Of a stretch of DNA of 64,000 nucleotides, positions 42,973 through 52,779 are shown piece after piece; the first letter of the stretch is position 1; the number at the start of each line of letters is the position of its first letter. A program made the translations under genes and the position numbers. This DNA is from Tepidamorphaceae bacterium (lineage in GTDB: Bacteria > Pseudomonadota > Alphaproteobacteria > Rhizobiales > Tepidamorphaceae). The notes beneath the pieces are model-generated. The model did not search any database and was not told the DNA's origin. It worked only from the letters and a program-made list of their open reading frames with translations. The DNA is taken from NCBI GenBank assembly GCA_028279445.1, contig JANQNT010000004.1:62001-126000 (forward strand). The letters are read 5' to 3'.

Positions 42973-44952
42973 ATGGGCAAGTCGCAGGACGCAAATCCGG
43001 TGCACAGCGGGCCGGAAACACCTCTGCTTGACCGGGTTACCCACCCTTCCGACCTGCGCCAGATCGCGCGCGAGGACCTGACCCGGCTCGCCAGCGAACT
43101 GCGTGCGGAAATGATCGACGCGGTTTCGGTGACCGGCGGGCATCTGGGCGCGGGGCTTGGCGTCGTCGAACTGACGGTGGCGCTGCACCATGTTTTCGAC
43201 ACCCCGCACGACCGCCTGATCTGGGACGTTGGCCACCAGTGCTACCCCCACAAGATCCTGACCGGCCGCCGCGACCGCATCCGCACCTTGCGCAAGGGCG
43301 GCGGGCTGTCGGGCTTCACCAAGCGCGCGGAGAGCGAGTACGACCCCTTCGGCGCGGCGCACTCCTCGACGTCGATCTCCGCCGGGCTGGGCATGGCCGT
43401 GGCGCGCGACCTCGCCGGCGGGACCAGGAACGTCATCTCGGTCATCGGCGATGGCGCCATCACCGCAGGCATGGCCTATGAGGCGATGAACAATGCCGGC
43501 GGCACCGACGCGCGCCTGATCGTCATCCTCAACGACAATGACATGTCGATCGCGCCGCCGACCGGCGCCATGAGCGCTTCGCTCGCCCGGCTGGTCTCGG
43601 GACGCACGTTCCGCAACATGCGCGAGCGCTCAAAGCGCCTGGTGCGCGACATGCCGTACATGATCAAGGAAGGCTCGCGCCGGCTTGAGGAATTCCTGCG
43701 CGGCATGGTGATGGGCGGCACGCTGTTCGAGGAACTGGGCTTCTACTATGTTGGCCCCATCGACGGCCACAACCTGGAGCACCTGCTCCCCGTCCTGGAA
43801 AACGTGCGCGACAGCGAGTTCGGCCCCGTCCTCGTCCACGTGGTGACCGAGAAGGGCAAGGGCTACGCCCCGGCGGAACAGTCCGCCGACAAGTACCACG
43901 GTGTCTCCAAGTTCAACGTCGTTACCGGTGAGCAGTCCAAGGGCACGCCCAAGGCGCCGAGCTACACGAGCGTTTTCGCCAAGGGGCTGATCGCCGAAGC
44001 CAGGGCCGACGACAAGATCGTCGCCATCACGGCGGCCATGCCGTCCGGCACCGGCGTCGACAAGTTCGAGGCCGAATTCCCGGATCGCGCCTTCGATGTG
44101 GGTATCGCCGAGCAGCATGGGGTGACCTTCGCCGCCGGTATGGCGACGGAAGGCTACAGGCCCTTCGCGGCGATCTACTCGACCTTCCTGCAGCGCGCCT
44201 ACGACCAAGTGGTGCATGACGTGGCGATCCAGAATCTCCCCGTGCGCTTCGCCATCGACCGCGCCGGCCTCGTCGGCGCCGATGGGGCCACCCACGCCGG
44301 CGCCTACGACATCGCCTATCTCGCCTGCCTGCCGAACTTCACCGTGATGGCCGCGGGCGACGAAGCCGAACTGATGCACATGGTGGCGACCGCTGCCGCC
44401 CACGACGACGGTCCCATCGCCTTCCGCTATCCGCGTGGCGAGGGACTGGGCGTCGAACTGCCCGAGCGCGGCACACCGCTGGAGATCGGCAAGGGCCGCG
44501 TCGTCAAGGAAGGCTCAAGCGTTGCACTGCTGTCGCTTGGCGGACGCCTCGGCGAAGCGCTGGCCGCGGCCGAACGGCTCGATGCGTCGGGACTGTCCAC
44601 CACGGTCGCCGATGCGCGCTTCGCCAAGCCGCTCGACATGGAACTGATCCGCAGGCTTGCCCGCGAGCACCAGGTGCTGGTGACCATCGAGGAAGGTGCC
44701 ATCGGCGGCTTCGGCTCACATGTGCTCACCGCGCTCGCCCGCGACGGCCTGCTCGACAAGGGACTGGTCGTGCGGCCGATGACCCTGCCCGACCGCTTCC
44801 AGGACCAGGACACGCCGGCCAGGATGTACGAGGCCGCCGGCCTCGACTCGGCGGCAATCACCGCGACGGTCTTCGATGCCCTCGGCATCGAAGCGGGCGA
44901 AGGCGCCCACATGGTCGCGCGCAACCCGGCGGTCGCCGCGCCGGCACGTTGA
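42973..44952 (+). CDS. dxs: 1-Deoxy-D-xylulose-5-phosphate synthase
   Basis: A 659-residue thiamine-diphosphate enzyme opening the MEP isoprenoid pathway. Motifs: the N-terminal His in [15 protein letters not shown], the TPP/Mg motif [18 protein letters not shown]...NDN, and the transketolase pyrimidine domain ([32 protein letters not shown]). A GGGAGGT site precedes the ATG. PGCs often carry their own dxs, and this copy lies beside pigment genes to feed crtE. Confidence 0.96.
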   Translation: MGKSQDANPVHSGPETPLLDRVTHPSDLRQIAREDLTRLASELRAEMIDAVSVTGGHLGAGLGVVELTVALHHVFDTPHDRLIWDVGHQCYPHKILTGRRDRIRTLRKGGGLSGFTKRAESEYDPFGAAHSSTSISAGLGMAVARDLAGGTRNVISVIGDGAITAGMAYEAMNNAGGTDARLIVILNDNDMSIAPPTGAMSASLARLVSGRTFRNMRERSKRLVRDMPYMIKEGSRRLEEFLRGMVMGGTLFEELGFYYVGPIDGHNLEHLLPVLENVRDSEFGPVLVHVVTEKGKGYAPAEQSADKYHGVSKFNVVTGEQSKGTPKAPSYTSVFAKGLIAEARADDKIVAITAAMPSGTGVDKFEAEFPDRAFDVGIAEQHGVTFAAGMATEGYRPFAAIYSTFLQRAYDQVVHDVAIQNLPVRFAIDRAGLVGADGATHAGAYDIAYLACLPNFTVMAAGDEAELMHMVATAAAHDDGPIAFRYPRGEGLGVELPERGTPLEIGKGRVVKEGSSVALLSLGGRLGEALAAAERLDASGLSTTVADARFAKPLDMELIRRLAREHQVLVTIEEGAIGGFGSHVLTALARDGLLDKGLVVRPMTLPDRFQDQDTPARMYEAAGLDSAAITATVFDALGIEAGEGAHMVARNPAVAAPAR

Positions 44953-45165
44953 CGTTCCAACGCCTGCCCGCCGACATCATCTCCAGGTCGCCGCGAGTTT
45001 CACGGCGTCGAACTTGGGCGTCAGGTCATGCAACCTGCGTACGATAGCAGCCGGTGCGGTGCATCCGTTCCGCGCATGATCACGATGACGCCAGTGCATA
45101 CGGTTCTCTCTGGAAATCGCCACCAAACCTGCTAATTCCCTGGCTGAATTTTCCAGGAGGCTCCC
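44953..45165. other. 213-bp gap between dxs and the DoxX-like gene
   Basis: No full gene. On the minus strand, about 45060-44990, a short open stretch reads RLHDLTPKFDAVKLAATWR followed by a stop. It looks like the C-terminal end of a lost coding sequence, but it is too short to assign. The end of the gap holds the ribosome site (CCAGGAGG) of the next gene. Confidence 0.35.
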
Positions 45166-45558
45166 ATGGACGCGATTTCAGCCTGGCGACCGCAGGTTCT
45201 CAGTATCCTGCGCATCGTTTCCGCACTGCTCTTTCTGCTGCACGGCACCCAGAAGCACATCGGGATTCCGCCGACCGAACGGGTCATCGAGACCTTCTCG
45301 CTGGGCTGGTGGGCCGGCGCGATCGAGATCATCACCGGGGTCGCCATGTTGATCGGCTTCCAGACCCGCGCCGCCGCCTTCCTCGCCTCCGGCACCATGG
45401 CCTTCGCCTACTGGCTGGCGCACGCGCCGCGCGATCTGTTTCCCACCAACAACGGTGGCGACGCGGCGATCCTCTACTGCTTCATCTTCCTCTACTTCGT
45501 TGTCGCTGGCGGCGGCGCCTGGGGCGTCGATGCGATGCGCGGTTCCAAGAACGCCTGA
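45166..45558 (+). CDS. DoxX family membrane protein
   Basis: A 130-residue four-span protein of the DoxX/DoxD superfamily. The typical start LRIVSALLFLLHGTQKHIGIPP and the loop SLGWWAGAIEIITGVAMLIGFQTR fit the family, as does ATMAFAYWLAHAPR-like spacing. A strong AGGAGG site precedes it. The family acts in membrane redox or sulfur-linked functions, and the exact role here is unknown. It may be co-transcribed with bciA 107 bp downstream. Confidence 0.85.
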   Translation: MDAISAWRPQVLSILRIVSALLFLLHGTQKHIGIPPTERVIETFSLGWWAGAIEIITGVAMLIGFQTRAAAFLASGTMAFAYWLAHAPRDLFPTNNGGDAAILYCFIFLYFVVAGGGAWGVDAMRGSKNA

Positions 45559-45665
45559 CCATCGCGTCGACACGCTTGCACGTCCCGCACCGCGGTGTGT
45601 TCTTGCAGCGCCGGCACCTGAGCGCGATGATTGCAGGCGATGACGCATCAGCCTGAAACCCCGCG

Positions 45666-46652
45666 ATGACCGCACGCCGGTCTCCGCAGCGCGTTTTCCT
45701 CGCCGGCGCCACCGGCACCATCGGCCGGGCCTTGGCGCATGCCCTGGCCGAGGCGGGACGCGATGTTGTGTGTTTCGTCCGCCCCGGAGCCGATACCACC
45801 GCCCTGCCGCGAACCGTGGATATCCGCACCGGTGCGCCGACCGACGCAACCTCGCTGGCCAAGGCCGGGTTTCGCGGCGAGATGTTCGATGCGGTGATCT
45901 CCTGCCTGGCCTCGCGCAGCGGCGTACCGGACGACGCCTGGGCTGTCGACCACCGCGCCAACCGCACACTCTTGGAACAGGCACGCGCAGCGGGGGTGGA
46001 GCGCTTCGTGGTTCTCTCCGCGATCTGCGTGCAGAAGCCCCGGCTTGCCTTCCAGCACGCCAAGCTCGCCTTCGAAAACGAATTGATGCAGTCCGGTATC
46101 GACTGGACGATCGTTCGCCCGACCGCCTTCTTCAAGTCCCTGTCGGGCCAGGTGGCGCGCGTCATGGCCGGCAAGCCCTATCTCGTCTTCGGTGACGGCA
46201 GGGTCACAGCCTGCAAGCCGATCAGCAACCGCGACCTCGCCGACTTCGTCGTTGGCTGCCTGGACGATCCGGCGGCGCGCAACCGCATCCTGCCGATTGG
46301 CGGGCCGGGCCCGGCGATTACGCCGCTCGACCAGGCACATCATCTCTTCAGGTTGCTGGACCGACCGCCCCGCATCCGCCACATACCGCTCGCGCTGGTG
46401 GATGGAATCGCCGGCATGATTGGCGTCGCATCCCGCGTCGCACCACCACTGCGCACCAAGGCGGAACTGGCGCGCATCGGCCGCTACTACGCAACCGAAT
46501 CCATGCTGGTGCTGGATCCCGAAACCGGCCGCTACGACGCCGACACAACGCCCGAACACGGCACCGACACGCTGTTCGACCACTACGCCGAACTGGTCCG
46601 CGGCGAGGCAAAGACCGAGCGCGGCGCCCACACGGTGTTCGGCACGACGTGA
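45666..46652 (+). CDS. bciA: Divinyl (proto)chlorophyllide 8-vinyl reductase BciA
   Basis: A 328-residue NAD(P)H-dependent SDR of the atypical NmrA-like group that reduces the C-8 vinyl group. The Rossmann motif is VFLAGATGTIGRALAHAL. Family segments include SAICVQKPRLAFQHAKLAFE, DWTIVRPTAFFKSLSGQV and KPISNRDLADFV. It explains 8-vinyl reduction without BchJ. It converges with a fatty-acid-type gene cluster, marking the end of the PGC. Confidence 0.92.
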   Translation: MTARRSPQRVFLAGATGTIGRALAHALAEAGRDVVCFVRPGADTTALPRTVDIRTGAPTDATSLAKAGFRGEMFDAVISCLASRSGVPDDAWAVDHRANRTLLEQARAAGVERFVVLSAICVQKPRLAFQHAKLAFENELMQSGIDWTIVRPTAFFKSLSGQVARVMAGKPYLVFGDGRVTACKPISNRDLADFVVGCLDDPAARNRILPIGGPGPAITPLDQAHHLFRLLDRPPRIRHIPLALVDGIAGMIGVASRVAPPLRTKAELARIGRYYATESMLVLDPETGRYDADTTPEHGTDTLFDHYAELVRGEAKTERGAHTVFGTT

Positions 46653-46679
46653 GCGGTCGTTCGCCCACCCAACGGCCGG

Positions 46680-47393
46680 TTACGTCCGCTCGGCAGCCGC
46701 CGCCATGACCTCGGCTCCCAGTTCCATTTCAACCTCGAACCCGTCCCACAAGGTCGCCGCATCCTCCCGGTTGAGGCAGTCCTTGACGCGCGCGCCCAGA
46801 ACGCCGCGCGTCTTGTCCGCGATCATCTGGGCGAGCACCAGCGATTCGCTGAGCAATTCGTCGGGTGTATCGTGGAGACGCTGCGCGAAGCCCAGCGCAT
46901 GCGCCCGCTCGATGGGCATCGGTTCGCCGGTCAGGGCCATCAGCCGCGCCTCGCCCAGCCCCAGAACCTCCCGCACGATCCGGTAGCCGCCGAAGGCATT
47001 GACGTTGACTTCCGGCAGGCCGATGAACGCGTCGCGCGCGCCAAGCCTGATGTCGCAGGCACTGGCCAGCATCAGGCCGCTGCCGAGCGCGCCGCCATGC
47101 AGGGCGGCGATCGAGACCATCCGGCTCTCGCGCAGCGCCCGCGTGACCTCCATGACGGTGCCCGAACCGCGCCGCGCGGCCGCCTTGCCGAGCGTACGGA
47201 ACTCGCGGAAGTCGTTACCGGCGCAAAAGTGCTTGCCGGGCAGGCCGGTGATCACCAGCACGCCTGCGTCGTCCTTCTCCAGCCGAGCGATCAGATCGAC
47301 GAACTTCGCCCATCCTTCGAAGCTGATGGCATTGACGGGTCCGTTGCATATGCGAACCAGGCACACATCTGCGTGCCTCTCCACATCGAACAT
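46680..47393 (-). CDS. Enoyl-CoA hydratase/isomerase family protein (copy 1)
   Basis: A 237-residue crotonase-fold protein. The oxyanion-hole segment is HFCAGNDFREF and the second GALGSGLMLASACDI. The first catalytic Glu of true enoyl-CoA hydratases is replaced by Leu-Met in GSGLML, while the later Glu in GLPEV is kept, so a hydratase activity is not certain. ATG 47393 has GGAGG directly upstream; an earlier ATG (47411) lacks a site. It ends the cluster headed by the TRAP transporter. Confidence 0.85.
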   Translation of the reverse strand: MFDVERHADVCLVRICNGPVNAISFEGWAKFVDLIARLEKDDAGVLVITGLPGKHFCAGNDFREFRTLGKAAARRGSGTVMEVTRALRESRMVSIAALHGGALGSGLMLASACDIRLGARDAFIGLPEVNVNAFGGYRIVREVLGLGEARLMALTGEPMPIERAHALGFAQRLHDTPDELLSESLVLAQMIADKTRGVLGARVKDCLNREDAATLWDGFEVEMELGAEVMAAAAERT

Positions 47394-47437
47394 GATGCTG
47401 TCCTCCTGCATCTAGAGCATGTCTTGCTCTGGAGCTG

Positions 47438-49030
47438 TCACGAATCGGCGGCGCCTCCGACCAGCGCATCGACCACGCTTTGGCGCACCTCGTGCTTCTT
47501 GATCTTTCCCGCCGGCGTCTTGGGCAGCGACGGCACGAACACGATCTGTCTTGGCGTCTTGAAGCCGGCGATGCGTTCGCGCACGAACGCCTTCAGCTCA
47601 TCCTCCGAGACCGCCGCGCCGACGTTGATGACGACGGCCGCCACGACACGCTCTCCGTAATCGTCGTCGGGCAGCCCGAAGACCGCGACCTCCGAGACAT
47701 CCGGGTGTTCGATGACGACCAACTCGACCTCCTTGGCGAAGACGTTCTCGCCGCCGGAGCGGATCATGTCCTTCTTGCGATCGACGAGGTGGAAGAAGCC
47801 ATCCTCGTCCACCCGGCCGATGTCGCCGGTGTGCAGCCAGCCGCCACGAAAGGCTTCAGCCGTTGCCTCCGGCCGGTTGAGATAGCCGCTCATCAGGGCG
47901 GGCGAACGCACGCAGATCTCGCCAAGCTCGCCGGGGTCGGCATGGCTCAGGTCGTCCCTCAGCAGTGCGACGCGCACGCCAGGCACCGGCACGCCGATGG
48001 ACAGCGGCCGCTGCATGGCGTCTTCGGGCCGGTTGATGCAGATATAGCAACCGCCCTCGGTCAATCCGTAGGCATTGGCGATGCCCAGTTCGGTCGCCCC
48101 GCGCTCCCGGAAAGCTCTCGCCACGTCGACGATCAGCGTCGAGGGATCGTAGTTCGAATAGGCGATCAGCCGCATCGACGACATGTCTGCCGTCTGCCAC
48201 GCCTCGCTTTCGATCATCTGACGCAGGATGATCGGCACGCCGAACATGGCGTTGCAGCCATGCCGTTCGAGGGCGACCACCGCGGCTTCCGGATCGAAGC
48301 GCTCGGCGATGACCGCCGAACCGCGCTGCATGAAGAAGAGCTTCAGGTAGTCCCACGCGCCGGTGTGGAACAGCGGCATGTAGCAGAAGAAGCGGTCGAA
48401 CCGGCGCACTCCGAAGGCCGGCAGCACGTTCATGGTGTCGAGCACCGTGCGGCGGTGCGAGATCACCGCTCCCTTCGGCCGCCCCGTGGTGCCGGAGGTG
48501 TAGAGGATCAGGTGCGGGTCGTCCCAGCCCTCGGGCTGCGACACCGGCGTATCACCGCCGGCGTTGAGCATGTCCTCCCAGGACAGCGCGTCGTCTCGCC
48601 GCCCATCGCGCAGGATCAGACGCGGCCGCTCGGCCAGATCGGCCATTGCCGCACGCGCCCCGGCCTCGAACTCCGCGCTGGTCAGCAACAGCCCCGGCTG
48701 GGCACTGGCCAGGATGTAGGCGACTTCGGCATCGCGAAGCCACATGTTGATGGGAACGAGCACCGCGCCCATGCCGGCCAGGGCGTATCCGAGGATGACA
48801 TAGGTATCGGAGTTGCGGTCGAGCACCGCGACGCGCGAGCCGCGTACCACGCCAAGACGGGCGAGAGCGCGCTGGATGCGCCGCATCTCATCGGCGAATT
48901 GCGCCCATGTGGTAACCCTGTCCTGGAAGATCAGCGCTGGCTCGTCCGGTGCCCAGCGCTCGTTTTCCGTGACGATATCGGTGAGCAGATAGGGATAGCC
49001 GCCGGTCTCAGGCCGCACTGAAGCCTCCAT
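47438..49030 (-). CDS. AMP-dependent acyl-CoA synthetase/ligase
   Basis: A 530-residue ANL-superfamily enzyme. The P-loop is LILYTSGTTGRPKGAV, A5 motif AYGLTEGG, A7 GWLHTGDIGRVDEDGFF, and A10 PKTPAGKIKKHEV with the catalytic Lys. It would activate an imported carboxylic acid to its CoA thioester. Substrate identity cannot be read. It overlaps the SDR gene by 23 bp. Confidence 0.9.
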   Translation of the reverse strand: MEASVRPETGGYPYLLTDIVTENERWAPDEPALIFQDRVTTWAQFADEMRRIQRALARLGVVRGSRVAVLDRNSDTYVILGYALAGMGAVLVPINMWLRDAEVAYILASAQPGLLLTSAEFEAGARAAMADLAERPRLILRDGRRDDALSWEDMLNAGGDTPVSQPEGWDDPHLILYTSGTTGRPKGAVISHRRTVLDTMNVLPAFGVRRFDRFFCYMPLFHTGAWDYLKLFFMQRGSAVIAERFDPEAAVVALERHGCNAMFGVPIILRQMIESEAWQTADMSSMRLIAYSNYDPSTLIVDVARAFRERGATELGIANAYGLTEGGCYICINRPEDAMQRPLSIGVPVPGVRVALLRDDLSHADPGELGEICVRSPALMSGYLNRPEATAEAFRGGWLHTGDIGRVDEDGFFHLVDRKKDMIRSGGENVFAKEVELVVIEHPDVSEVAVFGLPDDDYGERVVAAVVINVGAAVSEDELKAFVRERIAGFKTPRQIVFVPSLPKTPAGKIKKHEVRQSVVDALVGGAADS

Positions 49031-49760
49031 CGACTGCGACGGTCGCGCCGGTCATGAAGGAGGCGTAGTCGGAACACAGAAGCGCGATGATGTTGGCGCT
49101 GTCCTCCGCCTGCCCGATCCGCCCCAGGGGCAGAACCGTGGGCTGCGAGTACTTCAGCACCTCTTCGGTCATCGGCGTCGCGGTGACGCCGGGACACACG
49201 CAGTTGACGCGGATGTTGTGCTTGCCGCACTCGACAGCCAGGCTGCGGCTCAGCGCCAGCACGCCACCCTTCGACGCACTGTAGGCGTTGACCTTGTCCC
49301 AGCCGGCCAGCGCGACGACCGACGCCACCGTGACGATCGAGCCGCCGCCATGGCGCTCCATGTGGCGCACCGCCTCGCGGCAGACCTTGAACGTGCCGGA
49401 GAGATTGACCGACATGATCTGATCCCAGATCGCATCTTCGAGGTTGGCGATGTCGCGATCGGCATCGGGCCGCCAGATGCCGGCGCAATTGGCAACCGCG
49501 TCGATGCGTGCGCCGTCCGACGCATGGCCTTCGAACATGGCCCGCACGGCCTTGCTGTCGGTCACGTCACAGACATGCGTCTGATGGCCGGGGCCGCCAT
49601 CCGGCAGACCCGCCACCGCCTGTGCCAGGTTCTCCTCGTTCAGATCGCAGAGGATGACGCGCGCGCCGCCAAGCGCGCACAGTTCCGCCACCTTGCGCCC
49701 GATACCGCTTGCCGCTCCGGTGACAAGAACCGTCTTGTCGGTGAGAAGTCCTGGCAGCAT
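49008..49760 (-). CDS. Short-chain dehydrogenase/reductase
   Basis: A 250-residue classical SDR. Cofactor motif VLVTGAASGIGRKVA, NAG motif VANCAGIW, catalytic Ser in VASVVAL region and the YxxxK in NAYSASKGG, plus C-terminal PMTEEVLKYSQPTVLPLGRIG. Likely oxidises a hydroxyacyl-CoA or an alcohol in the same catabolic route. ATG 49760 is chosen over the longer frame to 49844 because it gives the canonical start next to a GGAAAG site. Confidence 0.88.
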   Translation of the reverse strand: MLPGLLTDKTVLVTGAASGIGRKVAELCALGGARVILCDLNEENLAQAVAGLPDGGPGHQTHVCDVTDSKAVRAMFEGHASDGARIDAVANCAGIWRPDADRDIANLEDAIWDQIMSVNLSGTFKVCREAVRHMERHGGGSIVTVASVVALAGWDKVNAYSASKGGVLALSRSLAVECGKHNIRVNCVCPGVTATPMTEEVLKYSQPTVLPLGRIGQAEDSANIIALLCSDYASFMTGATVAVDGGFSAA

Positions 49761-49827
49761 GTCTTTCCTTTCGGTGTTCTTGTCTTGCTCTACGGCAATG
49801 CCACGAGGTGGCATGGCGCGGGCCGGG

Positions 49828-50457
49828 CTATCGGTCGCCGGCACGAAGCCCGTTGATGATCAGATCGCTGAGACTGACCGCGATCTCGTCGGCGGAGGCC
49901 CCCACATACGGCGCCCAGCGGTGGGCGGTGGAGAGCATTCCCAGAATACCCATCGCCGCCACGTGACTGTCGCGTACGGTGAACTCACCGGCTTCGCCGC
50001 CCTCGTCGATGATGCCGACGATCAGCACCTCGAAGGCGCGTTCCTTGCGCGCCAGGTTCTGGCGGGAATCCTCGTCGAACTCCCTTCGCTCGCGCCAGAA
50101 CACCGTGAGGAACTTGCCGTTCGCGATGTTGTATTCCGTCTGCGTCAGGACCAGCTTGCGCATCCGTTCCAGCGGGCTGCCGCTGGTGCGCGCCAGTCGC
50201 TCCATGTTCTCGAAGAACTCCCGCGTGACCAGGTCGTAGAGCGTCTCCAGCAGGTGCGACTTGTTGCGGAAGTAGTGATAGAGCGCCGGCTTGCTGACAC
50301 CGCAGGCTTGCGCGATCTGGTTCATCGACGTGCCCCGGAAACCCTTCTCCAGGAACAGGTCCACCGCACGCTCGAAGATCACGTTGCGGACGAATTCCAT
50401 GCGGCTGGAATCGTCCTGCGCCTCGATCTCCTTGATCGGAATACCTGGCACAGCCAT
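49828..50457 (-). CDS. TetR/AcrR family transcriptional regulator
   Basis: A 209-residue one-component regulator. The N-terminal HTH is clear: AVDLFLEKGFRGTSMNQIAQACGVSKPALYHYFRNK. The ligand domain (FadR/QacR-like, about 75-205) has no recognised signature. It lies inside the acyl-CoA/TRAP cluster, so it is the likely local regulator; a palindrome before dctP (54544-54557) is a candidate operator. Confidence 0.9.
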   Translation of the reverse strand: MAVPGIPIKEIEAQDDSSRMEFVRNVIFERAVDLFLEKGFRGTSMNQIAQACGVSKPALYHYFRNKSHLLETLYDLVTREFFENMERLARTSGSPLERMRKLVLTQTEYNIANGKFLTVFWRERREFDEDSRQNLARKERAFEVLIVGIIDEGGEAGEFTVRDSHVAAMGILGMLSTAHRWAPYVGASADEIAVSLSDLIINGLRAGDR

Positions 50458-50553
50458 GACGAGAAGGCCCTTTCAGTTGCGCGGACGGAAATCCGAAGAC
50501 GGTCGATCCGTCCACGATTCCCTGCCAATGCGTGATCGTTGCATGAATGCGCG

Positions 50554-51333
50554 TCACCCCCGATGGTCGGAGAATCCCGGCTGGCGCTTTTCCAGCCAAG
50601 CCGTCGCCGCCTCGCTGGCATCGGGATGCAGCCGCGAGCGCGCCGAATAGGTGCACTCGTGCTCGTAGCCCGGTTGCAGGTGCATGTTCTCGGTCGCGTT
50701 GAAAGCCGACTTGGCCAGCCGCATCGCATTGGGGCTCTTGCGCGCGATCGTCTCGGCAAGACGATACGCGGCGGGCATGAGTTCCTCGGGCGCGACGACC
50801 TCGTCGACCATCTCCAGCCGCAACGCCTCCTGCGCGGAAATGCGTTCGGCGGTGAACATCATCCGCCGCGCCGCCCCGTTACCGACCAACCGAAAGGCGT
50901 GACGGGCGCCGCCGAGAATACCGACATCGATCTCGGGCAACGCGAACACGGCATTGTCGGATGCGATGCGGATGTCGCACAGGCTGGCGATGCACAGCCC
51001 CGATCCCACTGCCGCGCCGTCGATGGCGGCGATCACCGGCACAGGGCACTCGTAGAGGGTGTTGAAGGTGGTGCGGATACGCGCCGTCGCATCGACGGTT
51101 GCGCCGTAGTCGAGATCGACGAATTCGCGCACGTCGTTGCCGGCGATCCAGGCCTTTTCGCCCTGCGTGCACAGCACGACGACGCGCATCCCCTGAACCT
51201 GCGCCAACTGCTGGAAGACGCTGCGCAACTGATCGAACATCGCAAAGGACATCGCATTCACCGGCGGGCGGTCGATGGTCACGGTGAAGATGCCACCGTC
51301 TTCGGTGACTTTGATGTTCTCTGTCGCGATCAT
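50554..51333 (-). CDS. Enoyl-CoA hydratase/isomerase family protein (copy 2)
   Basis: A 259-residue crotonase-fold protein paralogous to 46680-47393. It carries AWIAGNDVREF and GAAVGSGLCIASLCDI, again lacking the first catalytic Glu, with Glu kept in ALPEIDVG. The shared AGND signature suggests both copies serve one unusual pathway. It lies between the TRAP genes and the TetR gene. Confidence 0.87.
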   Translation of the reverse strand: MIATENIKVTEDGGIFTVTIDRPPVNAMSFAMFDQLRSVFQQLAQVQGMRVVVLCTQGEKAWIAGNDVREFVDLDYGATVDATARIRTTFNTLYECPVPVIAAIDGAAVGSGLCIASLCDIRIASDNAVFALPEIDVGILGGARHAFRLVGNGAARRMMFTAERISAQEALRLEMVDEVVAPEELMPAAYRLAETIARKSPNAMRLAKSAFNATENMHLQPGYEHECTYSARSRLHPDASEAATAWLEKRQPGFSDHRG

Positions 51334-51402
51334 GTCGTCTCCTTGGTCTGGTTCATGAACCCGTCGGCGGCCAGCGACGCGCGCGGGCCCCGCGGGGCTG
51401 GG

Positions 51403-52779
51403 TCAATTCATCGTCGAGGGCAGCCACGTCGCGATGGCCGGGAAGCTGAACAGGCAGGCGATGACAAGCGCATCGACCAGCAGGAACGGGACGACGCCGC
51501 GGAAGACCTGCTCGATGGGCACCTGCGAGGTGCCGGACACCACGTAGCAGGAGATGCCGATCGGCGGGGTGACGAGACCAAGCTCGATCATCTTGATCAT
51601 CATCACCCCGAGCCAGATACCGTCGAAGCCGAGCTGCTGGGCGATCGGGTAGAACAGCGGCACGACGATCACCATCATCGAGATGGATTCCAGGAACATG
51701 CCCAGCGGGATAATCAACAGCAGCAGCAGCGCCATGACGATCATCGGGTCGAAGTCCAGGCCGCCGATCCACATGGTCAGCATCTGCGGCGCGCGCGAGA
51801 TGACGAAGAACGCCGACAGGATGCCGGAGCCGATCACGATGGCGAAGATGGTCGCGGTGGTCTGGGCGGACTGCGACAGCGCGTCCTTCATGTCCTCGGC
51901 AAGCCCCGGCGAGTGATCCGGACGCTTGCCGAACAGCACCATGGCCAGCGCGGCCAATGCGCCGATGGCCGCCGATTCGGTGACCGTGAAGATGCCCGAA
52001 TAGATGCCGCCGATGACGATCACGAACAGGATCGCGATCCGCACCAGGCCTCCCCACGGCAGGCCCGCGCCACCGGCACGACCGCCAGGCGGGATCTCAT
52101 CGCCAGGCGGAGCCTGATCGCGGGACGCATGCTGTGGCGGCAGCGGTCCGTCCGGGATCGGGTCACGGCCGCGCCCCACGGCAGCGGACACGAAGATGTA
52201 GGTGGAATAGGCGAATGCCGTCAGCAGGCCCGGCAAAATGCCGGCGATCAGCAGCTTGCCGGTGCTCTCGCCGGTCAGCAACGCGTAGATGATCATCATG
52301 ATGCTTGGCGGGATAAGCACGCCGAGCGTACCGGCGCTGGCGACGATGCCGGTGGCCAGCGAGGCCGGATAGCCGTGCTTGCGCATCTCGCCGACGCTGA
52401 GGTTGGCCATCGTCGCGGAGGTCGCGACGCTCGACCCGGACACGGCCGAGAAGCTGGCGCAGGCCATCACCGTGGACACGCCAAGTCCGCCGGGAAAGCG
52501 GCGGAACAGGTGGCTGGCCACGGCGAACACCTGCCGCGCGATATCCCCCTTCACCACCAGCACGCCCATCAGGATGAACATCGGGATGACGGTCAGCGAG
52601 AAGGTGCTCGTTTGCGCGAAGGGCACCGAGCCGAGCACGTTGGTGGCATAGTTCACATCGCGCAGCACGATCAGTCCGACGGCGCCGCTGATGCCCATGG
52701 CAAATGCAATCGGCATCTCCATGATGATGAGGATCATCATCAGCGTCAGGACCAGGAGGATGGCGGCCTCAGCGCCCAT
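51403..52779 (-). CDS. TRAP transporter large permease (DctM)
   Basis: A 458-residue, roughly 12-span permease subunit. Family features: MEMPIAFAMGISGAVGL, PMFILMGVLVVKGDIA, FSAVSGSSVATSATMA and GTLGVLIPPSIMMIIYALLTGES. A ~50-residue polar Pro/Asp-rich insert (DPIPDGPLPPQHASRDQ and on) sits mid-protein. ATG 52779 overlaps the end of the small permease gene. Confidence 0.92.
   Translation of the reverse strand: MGAEAAILLVLTLMMILIIMEMPIAFAMGISGAVGLIVLRDVNYATNVLGSVPFAQTSTFSLTVIPMFILMGVLVVKGDIARQVFAVASHLFRRFPGGLGVSTVMACASFSAVSGSSVATSATMANLSVGEMRKHGYPASLATGIVASAGTLGVLIPPSIMMIIYALLTGESTGKLLIAGILPGLLTAFAYSTYIFVSAAVGRGRDPIPDGPLPPQHASRDQAPPGDEIPPGGRAGGAGLPWGGLVRIAILFVIVIGGIYSGIFTVTESAAIGALAALAMVLFGKRPDHSPGLAEDMKDALSQSAQTTATIFAIVIGSGILSAFFVISRAPQMLTMWIGGLDFDPMIVMALLLLLIIPLGMFLESISMMVIVVPLFYPIAQQLGFDGIWLGVMMIKMIELGLVTPPIGISCYVVSGTSQVPIEQVFRGVVPFLLVDALVIACLFSFPAIATWLPSTMN

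Noticed and set aside
44990-45060. Minus-strand C-terminal-like peptide between dxs and the DoxX-like gene
   Set aside because: Only ~20 codons remain open; too short to call a gene or pseudogene, so it is mentioned only in the gap entry.
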